Shown: positions 21,272 through 33,316 of the stretch, in pieces
How the letters are laid out: every line of letters starts with the position of its first letter
Position numbering within the stretch: position 1 is the first letter of the stretch
Source: Entonaema liquescens
Taxonomy: Eukaryota > Ascomycota > Sordariomycetes > Xylariales > Xylariaceae
Assembly (NCBI GenBank): GCA_902805475.1
Contig: CADCSX010000005.1
Span: forward strand, 226,001 to 290,000
DNA length: 64,000 nucleotides
Reading direction: 5' to 3'
Notes under the pieces: generated by a model
What the model was told of the DNA's origin: nothing
Seen by the model: the letters and a program-made list of their open reading frames with translations, nothing else
Databases searched by the model: none
Made by a program: the position numbers and the translations under genes

Positions 21272-22271
21272 ATGGATTCCTCTCTGAAGCGTGCCGTTCC
21301 TACCGACGATGAGAGCCATCAAGAACCCCAGGCTAAGCGGCAACGAACGACCGAGGCCGATTCCCGCTCTGTTACGCCAGTAGATGTCGGCACATTAGAA
21401 AGACCGATCCATAACGTGGTGAGACGCCCGAATGCGGAAGACTTTGGCAGAGATGGGCTACGACGCTCTATCGGTGTGGCACTGAAGCACGTGGGGTTCG
21501 ACGCCGCTACTCCCGACGCTCTGGAGAGCTTTACAGAGATCGCCGACACGTGTATGTGCAAGATAAACGCGTTATACTCCTATAATTTGGTATTCTAACT
21601 GCAGTGTAGATCTCACGGGCTTTGTTGAACATCTCCGTCGTACCGCAAATGCGGCAAGAAGAAACAACCCCATACCCGAAGATTTCGAGCTCATCCTTCG
21701 TCGTCATGATGTTGATCTATCGTCTCTGAAGCTACATCTTAAAAATCCTGTGCGAGAAGAGTATCTTACGCCATCGTTTTTCGACCCCATAACGGAAGAC
21801 ATACAATACCTTCAGAAGCCACGGCCATTCTTGGGCGAGGAACTGTCAGGAGAGAAGGAGAAAGAAGCGCGGCCGTGGATACCAAAGAATTTTCCCGCAT
21901 TTCCCAGCGCGTATACCTACCGATATACCCCCGTGGAGCAAAAGCCTGACACCGAAAAAGAGCAATTACAGGCGGAAGCGGATGCTAAGAAGGGCGAGGC
22001 GGCACTCAGGCGAATCAACAGGGCTGCTAGAATCAGCCGGCAGAAAGAGCTCAGAGCAGTGGCACAGCGTGATCCGCTCAGTCGCAAACGACACCAAAAC
22101 TGGGAGGACATAATGTCCGATTTGCTACCCAAGGGCGGCCAGGCGATAAGCAACACGCCAGATATCGCTGATCATAGTACGATTGTCAACTTCGGTACTA
22201 AGTATGGACGGAAGGGCATGCCTAAGACCAGCCGACGGCCTCAGGCTGACCCCTTCAATGGCATAATTTGA
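21272..22271 (+). CDS. TAF8: TFIID subunit 8 (TAF8)
   Basis: Two exons, 21272-21551 and 21610-22271, join in phase (EIADT|YLTGFVEHLRR) to 313 residues. After a basic Ser/Thr-rich N-terminus, residues ~50-125 form a Bromo_TP-type histone fold (LRRSIGVALKHVGFDAATPD, LTGFVEHLRRTANAARRN). Residues ~145-205 hold the TAF8 C-terminal motif (REEYLTPSFFDPITEDIQYL, PWIPKNFPAFPSAYTYRYTP). TAF8 pairs through its histone fold with TAF10 and helps build TFIID for RNA polymerase II promoters in the nucleus. The remaining ~100 residues are charged and include a helical stretch rich in Glu/Ala/Arg. Length and motif order are normal for fungi. Confidence 0.88.
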
Positions 22272-23167
22272 CGACCACAAACGCATTGGTTAATTTCTAG
22301 GTTAAGCACACCACTACCCAATCTCGGTGGGCCATAATGCCTGATCCTAGTTGTAAGTTACTCTCTTATGAGATCGACTTGTTTAGAAGATTAACATATC
22401 AAATAGCGTGATATGTCTCGAGAAGCTTCTACGACTATGAAGACGAGTTCTATTAAACTCTCATTTTTAATACAGGTGTATGCTACTACGCCAGGGAACT
22501 AGCTGCTATTAGTTCTCACGCGCCCTTGTGCGCCTAGACCTTCGGAGAGTGATACATTAGATATCTCTAGAAGAAAAAGTAGTGCTGAGGAAGAGCCGGG
22601 CTGTCCCGGGTTTGGCGATTTTGAGATATTCCCTCAGATGTTATTGTTTAAAGATACCCAATTCAAGCGTTTTCATAATATTCGATTCTGCTTTGAGCAT
22701 CGAGGTAAACGGGTTTGACGCTTTACTTTGCAGTCGCATCGCATCGTAGAAGGTAACTTGACAACCCCCTTTATTACTCTACCCCGTAGTTACATAATCA
22801 ACGTAGAAATATGTAACTAACTAATAACTAATTACATAACCATAGAGTCGAGTCGAGTACGAAGCTTGCCAGCTGGGAAACTAATGTGCAGCTGGTGTGA
22901 GCTAGCTCCAAATTTTAGGGTGTCAATTGGATTTCTGATTGGATGTAGCCCCACTGATGCGGCAAGGCTGGTCTTGTTTTCCTAGCACCTGCCGTCAATT
23001 TAGCGATTTGACCCTAAGAAATTCGCACACAAAATTTCTCGGGGAAAATTTCAAGTTTGACGACTATCATCTTGATCACTCGATCATCCAGCGAAGCACA
23101 TCCAACACTCCTCCCTCGCCAACAATCTAAGGTGTACTTCGCGAAAGATTCGAGTATCCCTTCCAAA
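22272..23167. other. Intergenic region and RACK1 promoter
   Basis: Nothing gene-like. The ~200 bases before the RACK1 start contain C/T-rich stretches and AAATTTC-type sequence usual for highly expressed fungal genes. Confidence 0.4.
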
Positions 23168-24579
23168 ATGGCCGAGCAATTAATTCTCAAGGGCACTCTC
23201 GAGGGCCACGTAAGTATTGATAAATATTCATTAAATCATCTTTGAGATCGTCTGCGAAAAGCCGCCCAACAGCAAACGGTTGCTAACGGATTTCTGCTTT
23301 GATAGAATGGCTGGGTTACCAGCTTGGCTACCTCCATAGAGAAGTATGATCCATCACCTCATAGTCTTGTCTTTTTTTACAATCGCAAGCTTACCTATCG
23401 CTGTGTAGCCCCAACATGCTGCTGTCCGGCAGTCGTGACAAGACACTGATCATCTGGAACCTTACCCGCGACGAGTCGCAATACGGATACCCCAAGAGAT
23501 CTCTCCACGGCCACTCTCACATCGTCTCCGACTGCGTATGTTATACTCCGCTCTCCCGTTTAAATAACAATTGCTGGAATGAGTGGGAATTTTGCTGACG
23601 GATTGGTAATTCAGGTCATCTCCTCCGACGGCGCCTACGCTCTGTCCGCTTCTTGGGATAAGACTCTCCGACTTTGGGAGCTCGCTACTGGCACTACCAC
23701 GAGGCGATTCGTCGGCCACACCAACGACGTCCTATCCGTCTCTTTCTCCGCAGACAACCGACAGATCGTCTCTGGTTCTCGCGACCGAACCATCAAGCTG
23801 TGGAACACCCTAGGTGACTGCAAGTTCACCATCACCGACAAGGGCCACACCGAATGGGTGTCTTGCGTCCGCTTCAGCCCCAACCCCCAGAACCCCGTTA
23901 TCGTCTCCAGCAGCTGGGACAAGCTCGTCAAGGTACGTTTTAGGACAGCGTTATTTCTATTACAAAAGAGGAGGACTCGCGAACCCCATTCAAATGATGC
24001 TTTGCACATTCAAAAGTATTTGCTACTTCAGAGCTTGCTTGCAGGCCATGAGACATCTTAACACCATTGCACTGATGATATACGCTTCGCTATTATTTTA
24101 TTGGTATTTTTAGACGTGAGATTGGTATCAATCGCTAACTTGTACCACGTTAGGTTTGGGAACTCTCCACCTGCAAGCTCCAGACCGACCACATCGGCCA
24201 CACTGGCTACATCAACACCGTCACTATCTCCCCCGACGGATCTCTCTGCGCCTCCGGTGGTAAGGATGGCACCACCATGCTGTGGGACTTGAACGAGTCC
24301 AAGCACCTGTACTCGTTGAACGCCGGTGACGAGATCCACGCCCTCGTCTTCTCTCCTAACCGATACTGGCTCTGCGCTGCTACTGCCAGCAGCATCATTA
24401 TCTTCGACCTTGAGAAGAAGAGCAAGGTTGACGAGCTGAAGCCCGAGTTCACCTCTGTCGGCAAGAAGAGCCGGGAGCCTGAGTGTGTGAGCTTGGCCTG
24501 GAGTGCGGACGGCCAGACTCTGTTCGCCGGTTACACCGACAACATTATCCGAGCGTGGGGTGTCATGTCGCGAGCATAA
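23168..24579 (+). CDS. CPC2: RACK1 / CPC2, G-beta-like ribosome-associated WD-repeat protein
   Basis: Five exons (23168-23209, 23306-23343, 23409-23535, 23615-23932, 24154-24579) join in phase to 316 residues, the usual RACK1 length. It opens MAEQLILKGTLEGHNGWVTS and contains seven WD repeats, with GH and WD dipeptides at regular spacing (SGSRDKTLIIWNL, SASWDKTLRLWEL, SGSRDRTIKLWNT, SSSWDKLVKVWEL, SGGKDGTTMLWDL). RACK1 sits at the head of the 40S ribosomal subunit and scaffolds kinases; in fungi it is known as CPC2 and influences general amino-acid control, growth and virulence. Codons are strongly C-ending, consistent with high expression. The four introns lie mainly in the 5' half. Confidence 0.96.
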
Positions 24580-24983
24580 ATCCTTTTCCCCGGGGGGTCG
24601 ATATCGGTCATTGACTGGGCGTATGGGATGGGCTGTCATTTGAGCTTTTTACTAAGGGAAATGGCAATCTCTTGTGGCGGGCAACGGAATTACATTAGAA
24701 ACGTTGCGTTGCCGCTCGGTTGCTGCCATCAGGTAACCCAAAAATTCTAAGGAATTGTGAAGACAATAATACCACCGTCTGCTGTTCGTGATAATGTGAC
24801 ACGAGTATGAAGCTTCAAAGTCTTGGTCCCTTAAGTCGTAGATACACGTACGAATACCCTAGGATTAATGGTAGGAGTCATGATCGGAACGTGACAGTTA
24901 AGTAAAATGATAATGATATTATAGATATTCTATCCGCTAGGATTCGGTAAAATCGTTCATGGCGTTGTACATGTAGATCTACA
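24580..24983. other. Convergent intergenic region
   Basis: 3' flanks of RACK1 (+) and the pheromone receptor (-). No gene-like content seen. Confidence 0.45.
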
Positions 24984-26474
24984 TTATTTTCCTAATTCGC
25001 TCGTCTCCCCAACTCTAACCTCAGGATCTCTTCGTGCTTGAACATTAATACTCTCTTCTTCTTGTACTTCATCATATATTGATCCATTCGTACCATTCGC
25101 TGCTTCTATATTTCCAACAATCCCGCTGGCCACGGGCGTCCTAGGACTCCAATACATACTAGTATCTAGAGTTTCCGAGTCCGCGTCAGTCTTGGAAAGA
25201 TTGCGAGATTTGTGGCTAAATGGGGAAGAGGGAGGCAAAGTAAAGGATGGCTGCACGGCGCTGGTGAAGAACGGAGATGATGGGCGACGATTCTTTCTCC
25301 TGCTGCTCCCCGGATTTGAACGTCTGAAGCGCGAGCTGGCCGAGTCGGAGCCCCGGTAGAAGGCAGCGATACTAATGAGCGGTAGGCCAGCAGCTACGAG
25401 AGTTTGTACCCAGGATCCAGCGTCGAAGGGCAGAACACGAGTGTTTCCTGGTCCGGCTGCCACGTCTAAGCCGGCGAAGAGACCTATTGCGCTGTATTAG
25501 TCCCGACTCTCCTTTTTTTGCCCTATAACCTCTGATGGAACCTCCATCGAACCCAAAGGTAACATCCACTTACAAGGAGCTAGCATGAGAATACCATTCC
25601 CCACAGCCAAGATCTCAAGCGAGGTCAACCCCCTCGCACTGCTTCCACTTCCTCTTAGAGAGAGGGCAATCGACATCTTACGCCCCTTACCCCGGAGCAC
25701 GCGCCTCGTAGCCGCTAGGTGCAGGGCCAGGTGCGTGAAGAAGACGCCGCAGAAGTAAAACACCGACATCGCGCTGACCACCACGGAGGCCTTACCCACG
25801 CTGTCCAGCGGCACGGGCAGCGTATGGCCCTTCAGAGCCTGCGTGTAGTGCGCTACCCAGATTGCTCGCAGCGCAACGGCTGCCGCGGCCAGAGTCACGG
25901 CGAGGAAGAGGACCGGCGGACGCCACCAGCATTTTCCGATCCGGGCCGTGGTCGCGGAGCTCGATGAAGAAGAGCTTCTGGAAGAACGCGACGCAGAGGC
26001 GGAGTACACGCCCCAGGTCCGGACTAGCACGCGGCTTTGCAGCATGAGAGATGCTTCGACGAGGGCGAGTTGCAGCACGCTCAGGGCACTAGAGGCCGTG
26101 ATGTTGTAGTACGCGGCCGGGGATAGCACGGAGACATCCCGCGTCCAGGCTACGTAGTACTCGGTCAACGGGCCGGGGAAATAGAGGACTAATAGGATGA
26201 GCCGGGTCACGGAGACGATCAGGCATAGGACTTGGGTCAAGTGTACCGGACGGCGGAGTTTGGTGGTGGGGAGGAGGAGGAGGGAGGTTAGCAGCGATAG
26301 GAGACATAGCCCGAGTTGTACGCCGTAGTTGATGGATGTGCTGGCCAGACGCACGCGCTGCGCGTCGATTGTTGGGAGAGATATGGCGATGAGAGGGGAG
26401 GGGTCGCTGGCGTTGATGCTGGCGCTGCCGACGATGAAGAAGGTTTGGTTCTGGGGGTCGAAGGGAGGGTCCAT
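24984..26474 (-). CDS. STE2: Alpha-factor type pheromone receptor (Ste2 / PRE-2)
   Basis: Two exons, 26474-25574 and 25483-24984, joined in phase (GILMLAPC|LFAGLDV) to 466 residues. The start MDPPFDPQNQTFFIVGS resembles the conserved N-terminus of fungal Ste2 receptors. Seven hydrophobic helices follow, with the late motif LPFDAGSWVQTLVAAGLPLI typical of helix 7. These GPCRs sense the peptide alpha pheromone at the plasma membrane and signal through a heterotrimeric G protein to the mating MAP-kinase pathway. The loop between helices 3 and 4 carries a Ser-rich run (SRSSRSSSSSSS), and the ~130-residue tail is Ser/Thr-rich, suited to phosphorylation. A nearer acceptor (at 25492) would put a stop in frame, so the acceptor before 25483 was chosen. 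Confidence 0.85.
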
Positions 26475-28180
26475 CGGAGACGAGGTTGGACGCTCCCGCC
26501 GGATGATAGTAAGAAGAGGGTATATTAACGAGCGTAGTTTTGAGGTTTGTGGGAATCGTCCGGTGATGGATACCCGGCTGGAGTTTGGTGGCTCTTCTTA
26601 GTTTTGGCGCCGTTCTATTCCATTTTGACTTATTTAGGCGCGTGGGTTAAACGAGTCGTGCTACTAGTCACGATATTCTCACTAGACGTTGCACTCAAAA
26701 AATATCAAGAATTCCAAAGCAGAAAAAAAAAAAAAACCGAGAGTGATGAGAACCCAGTGCGGCTCCCCCGTCGATATTAGAGAGACTCGCATATAAACGC
26801 CCCTCCATTCTCGGTAGATCAGGGCAGGGCTGGACCCCTGGGCGGACGGGAAAAAAGTAAATACATGTCAGCTTTGAATGACGCGGCGGAGGCTTATAAG
26901 CCTTCCTACTGGACGCCCACGTACATGTCTAGAACCTTACCCTGGCCTGAGGCTATGCGGTCTAGCTGGACTTGGGGAGGGAAAAAACGCCCAGATACGT
27001 GTCTCAGACGTAAAGTATTGATTTGTCCAGTTGAAAAAAGGGGTGGCCAACGGGATTGTCCGACATGGACAGTGGTGGTCTGATGGAATTCGTATAATGG
27101 CTTTGTTTTTTTCAGCCTCAGATTCCTCCAGGTTTATATGCAAGCCGCGATCTTGGGAACTTGACTCATTTGGTGTGGTTGGGGATTAGAATATGAGCTA
27201 TGGCTTTCGTTGCCCGAACTGTCGGGAGTATAGCGGGCTGAGTTTATGGGTAAGGGATATAGAACAAATGTATATATGATTAAACAGCTATCCTATTAAT
27301 TAAGTATGCTATCACATTATTCACGTATTTAACTTAGGATATTCTCACTTAAGAATGATATTAATTATAACGAAGCTTAGTAAAACATGATGATTTTGTC
27401 GCTTAATTTCTTTTATATACCTATATATACTTCTTCACTTGCTATACCAAATAGTAAGTCAACTGATAACTGCCCTTTTAATATTCTTCATTTCCAATGC
27501 GAAGATGTATAGCCAACTAAAGTCTTAATGAGTTTGTTGCGCCACAAGCTAATGACATCTACCCTCGTACTCAAAACACCAAATTCCATCCCAGACTCTG
27601 ACGTTAACGACCTCTCTCAGTACTTCAAGTCCGCGTATTTATCACGTCTTCCAATCTTTTCGTATAAAATTGGTAGAGCGGCAGTGCCATAGACAAATTC
27701 AACGTACCCATCATCAATAGGTAGTACTAACACCTGTAATGAAATAACCATAACTGACGATCAACGGAATATTAATACTCTTTCAGAACGGCTCAGTCTT
27801 GCTTTACAGTTCCGCTGTTATGCTTAACTATAATTCGACGTCAAACATCTACCTTGTTAGTCTATGTCCAATCACCTTGTAGATCTACCTCTTGCATTTC
27901 CTAATCGAGAATGATATTCCATCTTCAGCGTCGTGTCCCAGATTATATAATTAGTATTGGAGTGACTTCGTATGTGGAGAGACATCGCCTTGTTCCCCGT
28001 CTCAATTTGGACGAGCGGTAAGGAGGTAAAAATTAGTATAGTTTGGAGGTTTGAGTAAGTCTATTCGTGGAAGTTTTCTGTGTATATACTAAGGATGGAT
28101 TTGTTCTGTCCATAAGTTTTCTGTCTCATTAGAGGCCATATACAGTTATAACAGCTCCAATAAGCGTTAATAGAAGGCAG
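26475..28180. other. 1.7 kb divergent, AT-rich intergenic region
   Basis: Separates the Ste2-type gene (-) from the PalI-like gene (+). Increasingly AT-rich from 27230 onward. A 5' exon for the PalI-like gene was looked for here and not found. Confidence 0.45.
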
Positions 28181-28964
28181 GTTATATCTTCGAAATAGCC
28201 TCATTATATTGGTCTATTTCACTAACAACCAAGATAGTTTAAGTACCGAAAACCCGCCAGATGAATGCTCCGTGCCAGCGATAGGTTATGATATCTTCAA
28301 CGGCGTACACCCCATATCCGCACTCGACTCCATGAATGGTGACCATCTACGAAGCCTAACAGCCGCCATGGTCCTCCACCCACTTGCGACCGCCTTCGCA
28401 TTCGTCACATTTGTCGTGTCCATATTACCATCCTCTTTTACCCCGCGGATCATACCTCCCTCTATAAGTATACTAACCGCAGTCCTCGCCGTCATAGCCG
28501 TGATTTGCGACTTTGTGTTATTCGGACGCGTGAAAAGCCGTCTCGACAACCAGCCGACAGGCAGGCCCGTGGAGTCAACAGCAGGTAATTTCTCCAGTGC
28601 CAGGGGGTACTTTGACACCGGGCTGTGGACCATGTTGGTCGCCACCATATGCCTATGTTTGGCGAGCATTCTCTTATCCATGCGGTGGTATGCTGGCCGG
28701 CGATTGAAAGCGAATCCGCAGACCACGTTGTATTCTAGTAAGCGGGAGGAGCAGGACGAAGACAAGACGGTCCAACGTTTAAGCACTACCGCGCCGTCCT
28801 ACGAGCTGACGGATGTCGGGATCAAAGCAGAACTCTCAGGAGAAGATGGCACAGAACGGCACGAGCTAGGCGGCCGGGAGAAAGCGAAACCTGTCGAGCT
28901 GGAGCAACAGGATACATACCATGAATTAGGCAATACTCAGGTGGCTCAGGGGACGCATCAGTAG
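28181..28964 (+). CDS. PalI/SUR7-type membrane protein, N-terminus unresolved
   Basis: An open frame runs from just after an in-frame TAA (28161-28163) to the TAG at 28962. The sequence has an IGYDIF motif followed by three hydrophobic helices (near MVLHPLATAFAFVTFVVSIL, SISILTAVLAVIAVICDFVL, WTMLVATICLCLASILLSM) and a hydrophilic acidic tail. That order resembles the second half of the Rim9/PalI and SUR7 family, plasma-membrane proteins linked to ambient-pH sensing or eisosomes. The family's first helix and the region before it are missing. The first in-frame ATG is at 28332, inside the domain. Splice acceptors exist at 28177-28180 (GCAG) and 28196-28198 (TAG), so an upstream exon is likely, but I could not identify it. 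Otherwise it is a 5'-truncated relic. Confidence 0.6.
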
Positions 28965-29446
28965 AACTCTTTACTATCTAAGAATGGGGACATCAATATG
29001 TTCTAGTTGTAAGCATGAATATCATCGCTATTACACGCGGGCAGGCTAATATAGGAATGGGTCAAGTAGTATCACGCTTTAATACTTAAACTCTAATGCA
29101 TCACGACATGATTATATACAACTCATTCTCATCGTGGTTAACAACTCATTCTCGAATTTATAACGGTACGAGCATATCTTCCATTAGCCTCCCTTGAGCT
29201 ACGTAGATTAATATTTTTGGGGCATCTGATCGTAAAACACCAAGCCCTCAACCCGTGACGCCCAAGTGCAAATCTGGAATTGCCGTCTTCACTTGGGAAT
29301 TTCGGCTGAACACGATGAGGAAAAAAGACAACGCCGGCCCTATGCTTTTATATGTGGGCGGAAAACTAGCCCCGATATCATCCGCTATCTTGCTGATTCT
29401 CTCCCATTAACTGACCCCTATCCGCTTCTCATAGTCATTATCATCC
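28965..29446. other. Convergent intergenic region
   Basis: AT-rich 3' flanks of the PalI-like gene (+) and RPB2 (-); no gene seen. Confidence 0.45.
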
Positions 29447-32400
29447 TTAACGGATGCTAGCACCAGAACGGTCGGTGAACAGGCGTGTTCCGATGTTCAT
29501 AGCCTGAAGCTCTTGGAAGAGAAGCTTGGCGGCGTACGGAATATGGACCTGTGCAATCTTGGTCTTGTTCTTGCATGGGCGACACTCAAACGAACCCTTA
29601 CTTAATATGCTATGAAACAATGTTAGTATATGACGAGACAAAATTTGGAATGGGAAACTTACGCAATGGGAGTCATCAGACCGCAAATTTCGCAGACGTG
29701 GACTCGGAAAGCATCCGAAACTTCGAACAGACGTTCCTTAAGGAAGGAGGCGGCACCGTGGGCTATCATACAGTCACGTTCCATTTCTCCGAAACGGAGA
29801 CCTCCATCCCTAGCACGACCCTCGACAGGTTGTCGGGTCATTATCTGTACGGGACCACGCGCACGCGCGTGAATCTTGTCGTCCACCATGTGCCTGAGAC
29901 GCTGGTAGTACGTGGGGCCGAAAAAGACTTGGGATCGAAGCTTGCGGCCGGTGTGACCATGGTACATGATCTCGAAACCGCGAGATTGGTATCCGTGATC
30001 GCGTAAAAGGCTCGACACTGAATCGACAGTGACATCGGTAAACGGCGTAGCGTCTCCCTCCATTCCCTTAAGGGTGGAGACTTTACTCAGCAGACACTCG
30101 ATCAAGTGAGCAATTGTCATACGCGAAGGGATAGCGTGGGGATTAATGATGATATCAGGGACGATTCCTTCGCGGGTGAAGGGCATGTCTTCCTGGCGAT
30201 AAGTAACACCAATAGTGCCTTTTTGCCCGTGACGGGAAGCGAACTTGTCTCCGATCTGAGGAATCTTGGTGGTACGGACTCGCACTTTAACGTAGCGTAG
30301 ACCGTCGGGGTTCGTAGTGAGAATGACGGAATCAATGATACCGGTCTCTGTACTACGTAGAGGCGTGGAGGCGTCACGCTTGACGTGTACCTTGGTGCGT
30401 TGGCCCATCTCCTCGTTATCAGGATTAATCGGTGAGGTCTTTCCGATAATGATATCCTCTCCCAAGACGCGAACACCAGGAGCAACGATTCCATCGTCGT
30501 CGAGCTTGTCGTACGTTCCTTGCTTGAGACGTAGCGTGTCCGCTCGGAACGGTTTCTCAAACGTCTCTACTGTATTGATGCCCACTCGCTTTTCACAGTC
30601 GCTGTAGGATCGGAAGAAGAGACTTCGGAAGAGGCCGCGGTCGATACTGCTCTGGTTCATGATAACGGAATCTTCCTGGTTGTATCCCGAGTAACAAGCG
30701 ATGGCTACGATGGCATTCTGACCGGCGGGAAGCTCTCGGAACTTTAGGAATTCCATAGAACGAGTAGTGCCTAGTGGCTTCTGGGGATAATAGAGAATGT
30801 TCGCCATAGTGTCCATACGGCGGTTATAATTGGTGAGATAGAATCCCATGGCTTGTTTACCCATAGCCGACTGGTAAGTGTTTCTGGGGGACTACACGGC
30901 AACGTTAGCAGCATAATAATAATAATACTAGCGAGAGCATACATACCTGGTTGTGGTCTGGGAAAGGAATGATGCTCGCGCAGATACCCAGGAGCATACT
31001 AGGATGAATCTCACAATGCGTATACATGTGCGTCGTGGGATTCACCTTAGTCTTTAGTCGCTTGTTAATCTCATCCCCGTTGTCCTGGGACACATCATAT
31101 CCGAGCTTGGACAGCCGATAGGTTTCCAAATCTTCGGGTGTCATGCAAATCATAGCAGTTTCTTCTTCCTCCGCATCAAGGTACTCAATAACTCCCTCGT
31201 TGACCAGGCCTTGCCAACCAAAATATTCTTCGCTTTCCGGGTCCAGGTCGACATCCGCCTCCAGTCTCTGGATCATCTCTTTATTGAGAGCCAGGGAGCC
31301 CTTCATAGTTTCAGCCTCGGGATTGTCCTCTTGCTGCACCACAAATAAGGGTCGCATAACACGGCCGGCATCCGAGAAGATCTTGAACTCGCGATCACGG
31401 ATATCGCGAACCAGCGACACTTCGTAGGGGATCTGGTTGGCCCGACGAAGCTGCTGGACATCTCTCACCAGAGACTTAGGATCCTGGTGCACACCGATCC
31501 AAGATCCATTAAGGAAAATCTTGGTGGCGTTAGGGTATCTCATGGGTTCGTATTCCTCCAAGACTTCCATATTCCTAGTAATCATATAGTCTACGATAGG
31601 ATCCGTTGAGGTACCGACACTGATCGAGCACATAAGCGACAAATTCTTCACCAGCCCACAGGCTTGGCCTTCGGGCGTTTCGGCCGGACAGACCAGACCC
31701 CAATGGGTATTGTGCAGTTGTCGAGGCTTTGCGAGCTTCCCGTCTCTTCCGATAGGTGTGTTCGTCCGCCTTAGATGGGAGAGGGTCGAGGCGAAAGTGT
31801 ATCGGTTCAAAACCTGCGACACACCAGCCGTGGAGCTCATCGCCTTCTTTTGATCACCCCAATTTCCTGTGGCGAGAGAGTACTTCAACCCATTAGTTAT
31901 TATAGCGGGCTTAGCAGCGAGCTCAATCTGGAAGCGCTTGTTCTGGTCGATAGAGCGTTTAAGAGTAATTGTGATCTCCTGAATTAATCGACGGACGATA
32001 TTTCGGAATAGCTTCGCGAGAAGAGGGCCTGCAAGGTCGAGACGCTTCTTTCCGAAGTGATCACGATCGTCGGTTTCGCGTCGACCGAGGGCGCATTGAA
32101 GGAGCTTGTGGACCATATAGCCGAGGAAGAAAGCCTTCCTGGTTTCGCAACCTTCGGTCTGAGAAATGTGAGGAAGCATCTCTTTCTGCAAGATGTCCTT
32201 CGCAGCTCTGATACGACGGTCACGTGCTACGTTGTGGGATTGCCTTCCACGCTTTCCAATATAGTCCAATGCCACCTCACGGTCCTGAATGCAAAAAGCT
32301 TCCTCGATACAGGGCCGTAGCTTCTCGAGCATCTGGCTGTCGTTGCGATCATAGCAAATATGGTTTAGAATCTCCTCGTCACTGACGACACCTAGAGCCC

Positions 32401-33316
32401 TAAACACAATAGCGATCGGTAGGTCAGCCCTAACGAACGGGAGAGTAGTATGGATGGTTTCGCCATATCCTCCTCTGGAGGCATCACCCTTAGTATATAG
32501 CTTTAGCATGAGAGACGAGATAAGCCGCGAGCCTTTTTCAAGAGCACTTCGAATCTCAGCTGTGTAGGAAAACGGACTGGGCTGAGCCTTCTTGAAAACT
32601 TGGACGATGTTGGCAGCAGAACGCTCCTGGGCGATGAGGACCTTCTCGCTACCGTTGATGATGAAATAACCACCTTGGTCGTAAGGACACTCGTTCAGTA
32701 GGAACAAGTCATCATCAGTCTCACCGCTCAAATGACACGCCTTAGACTTTATCATAATAGGAAGCTTGCCGATAAAGACTTGATCACTAGCCTTGCCTTC
32801 CAACACGTTTTCCTCTTCCTCCCAAACCAAGCGGGTTGGGTGCTTCCCAGTACTGTGCGCCTCAGCCTGCTGCTCCTCATCCATCTCGTGAAGAGGGATG
32901 TCTTGTTCAATGCAGGCGGTTACCTTGCTGTCGACTTTGACATAGATTGGTGCCGCATACGTCATATTTCGGTCGCGGCATTCGTAAGGGAGAAGAGGGC
33001 CGGAGGTATTGTCGCTTTCCATGGCGACGGGGCGGGCAATCGTTACGTGCCCCAGTTTGAGGTCGTATCGACGGAGCGCCACGTTTCGGCCATCGTCGGA
33101 TGGCGGACTAGGCTCATCGACGCTGATTTGCGAGTACTCCTCGATTAATTCTTGGATAGTAGTTTCTTGAAAGTCATTGAAAGAATCAATCTGCTGCGAA
33201 ACTAAACCCTTCCTTTTGAAGTAAGATCCGATAACAGTCCAGCAGTCTTCCGGAGTGATGATGTTATCATCAGCAAACTCCTCCTCGTACTCGTAGCCTT
33301 CATCGTAATCCGCCAT
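29447..33316 (-). CDS. RPB2: RNA polymerase II second-largest subunit (Rpb2)
   Basis: Three exons, 33316-30947, 30891-29663 and 29609-29447, join in phase to 1253 residues, the normal length. Landmarks in order: acidic N-terminus MADYDEGYEYEEEF, protrusion and lobe regions, fork (TFASTLSHLRRTNTPIGRDG, HNTHWGLVCPAETPEGQACG), the active-centre region (YSGYNQEDSVIMNQSSIDRG), the hybrid-binding motif GDKFASRHGQKGTIG, and a C-terminal zinc site with CEICG and CRPCKNK split by the last intron. Rpb2 forms the catalytic core of Pol II together with Rpb1. The first intron falls after FPDHNQ within the hybrid-binding region. RPB2 is a standard fungal phylogenetic marker, so this locus can place the organism. 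Confidence 0.97.

Noticed and set aside
25719..26047. Plus-strand ORFs opposite the Ste2-type receptor
   Set aside because: Antisense shadows of GC-rich coding sequence, Arg/Gly-rich and without domains.
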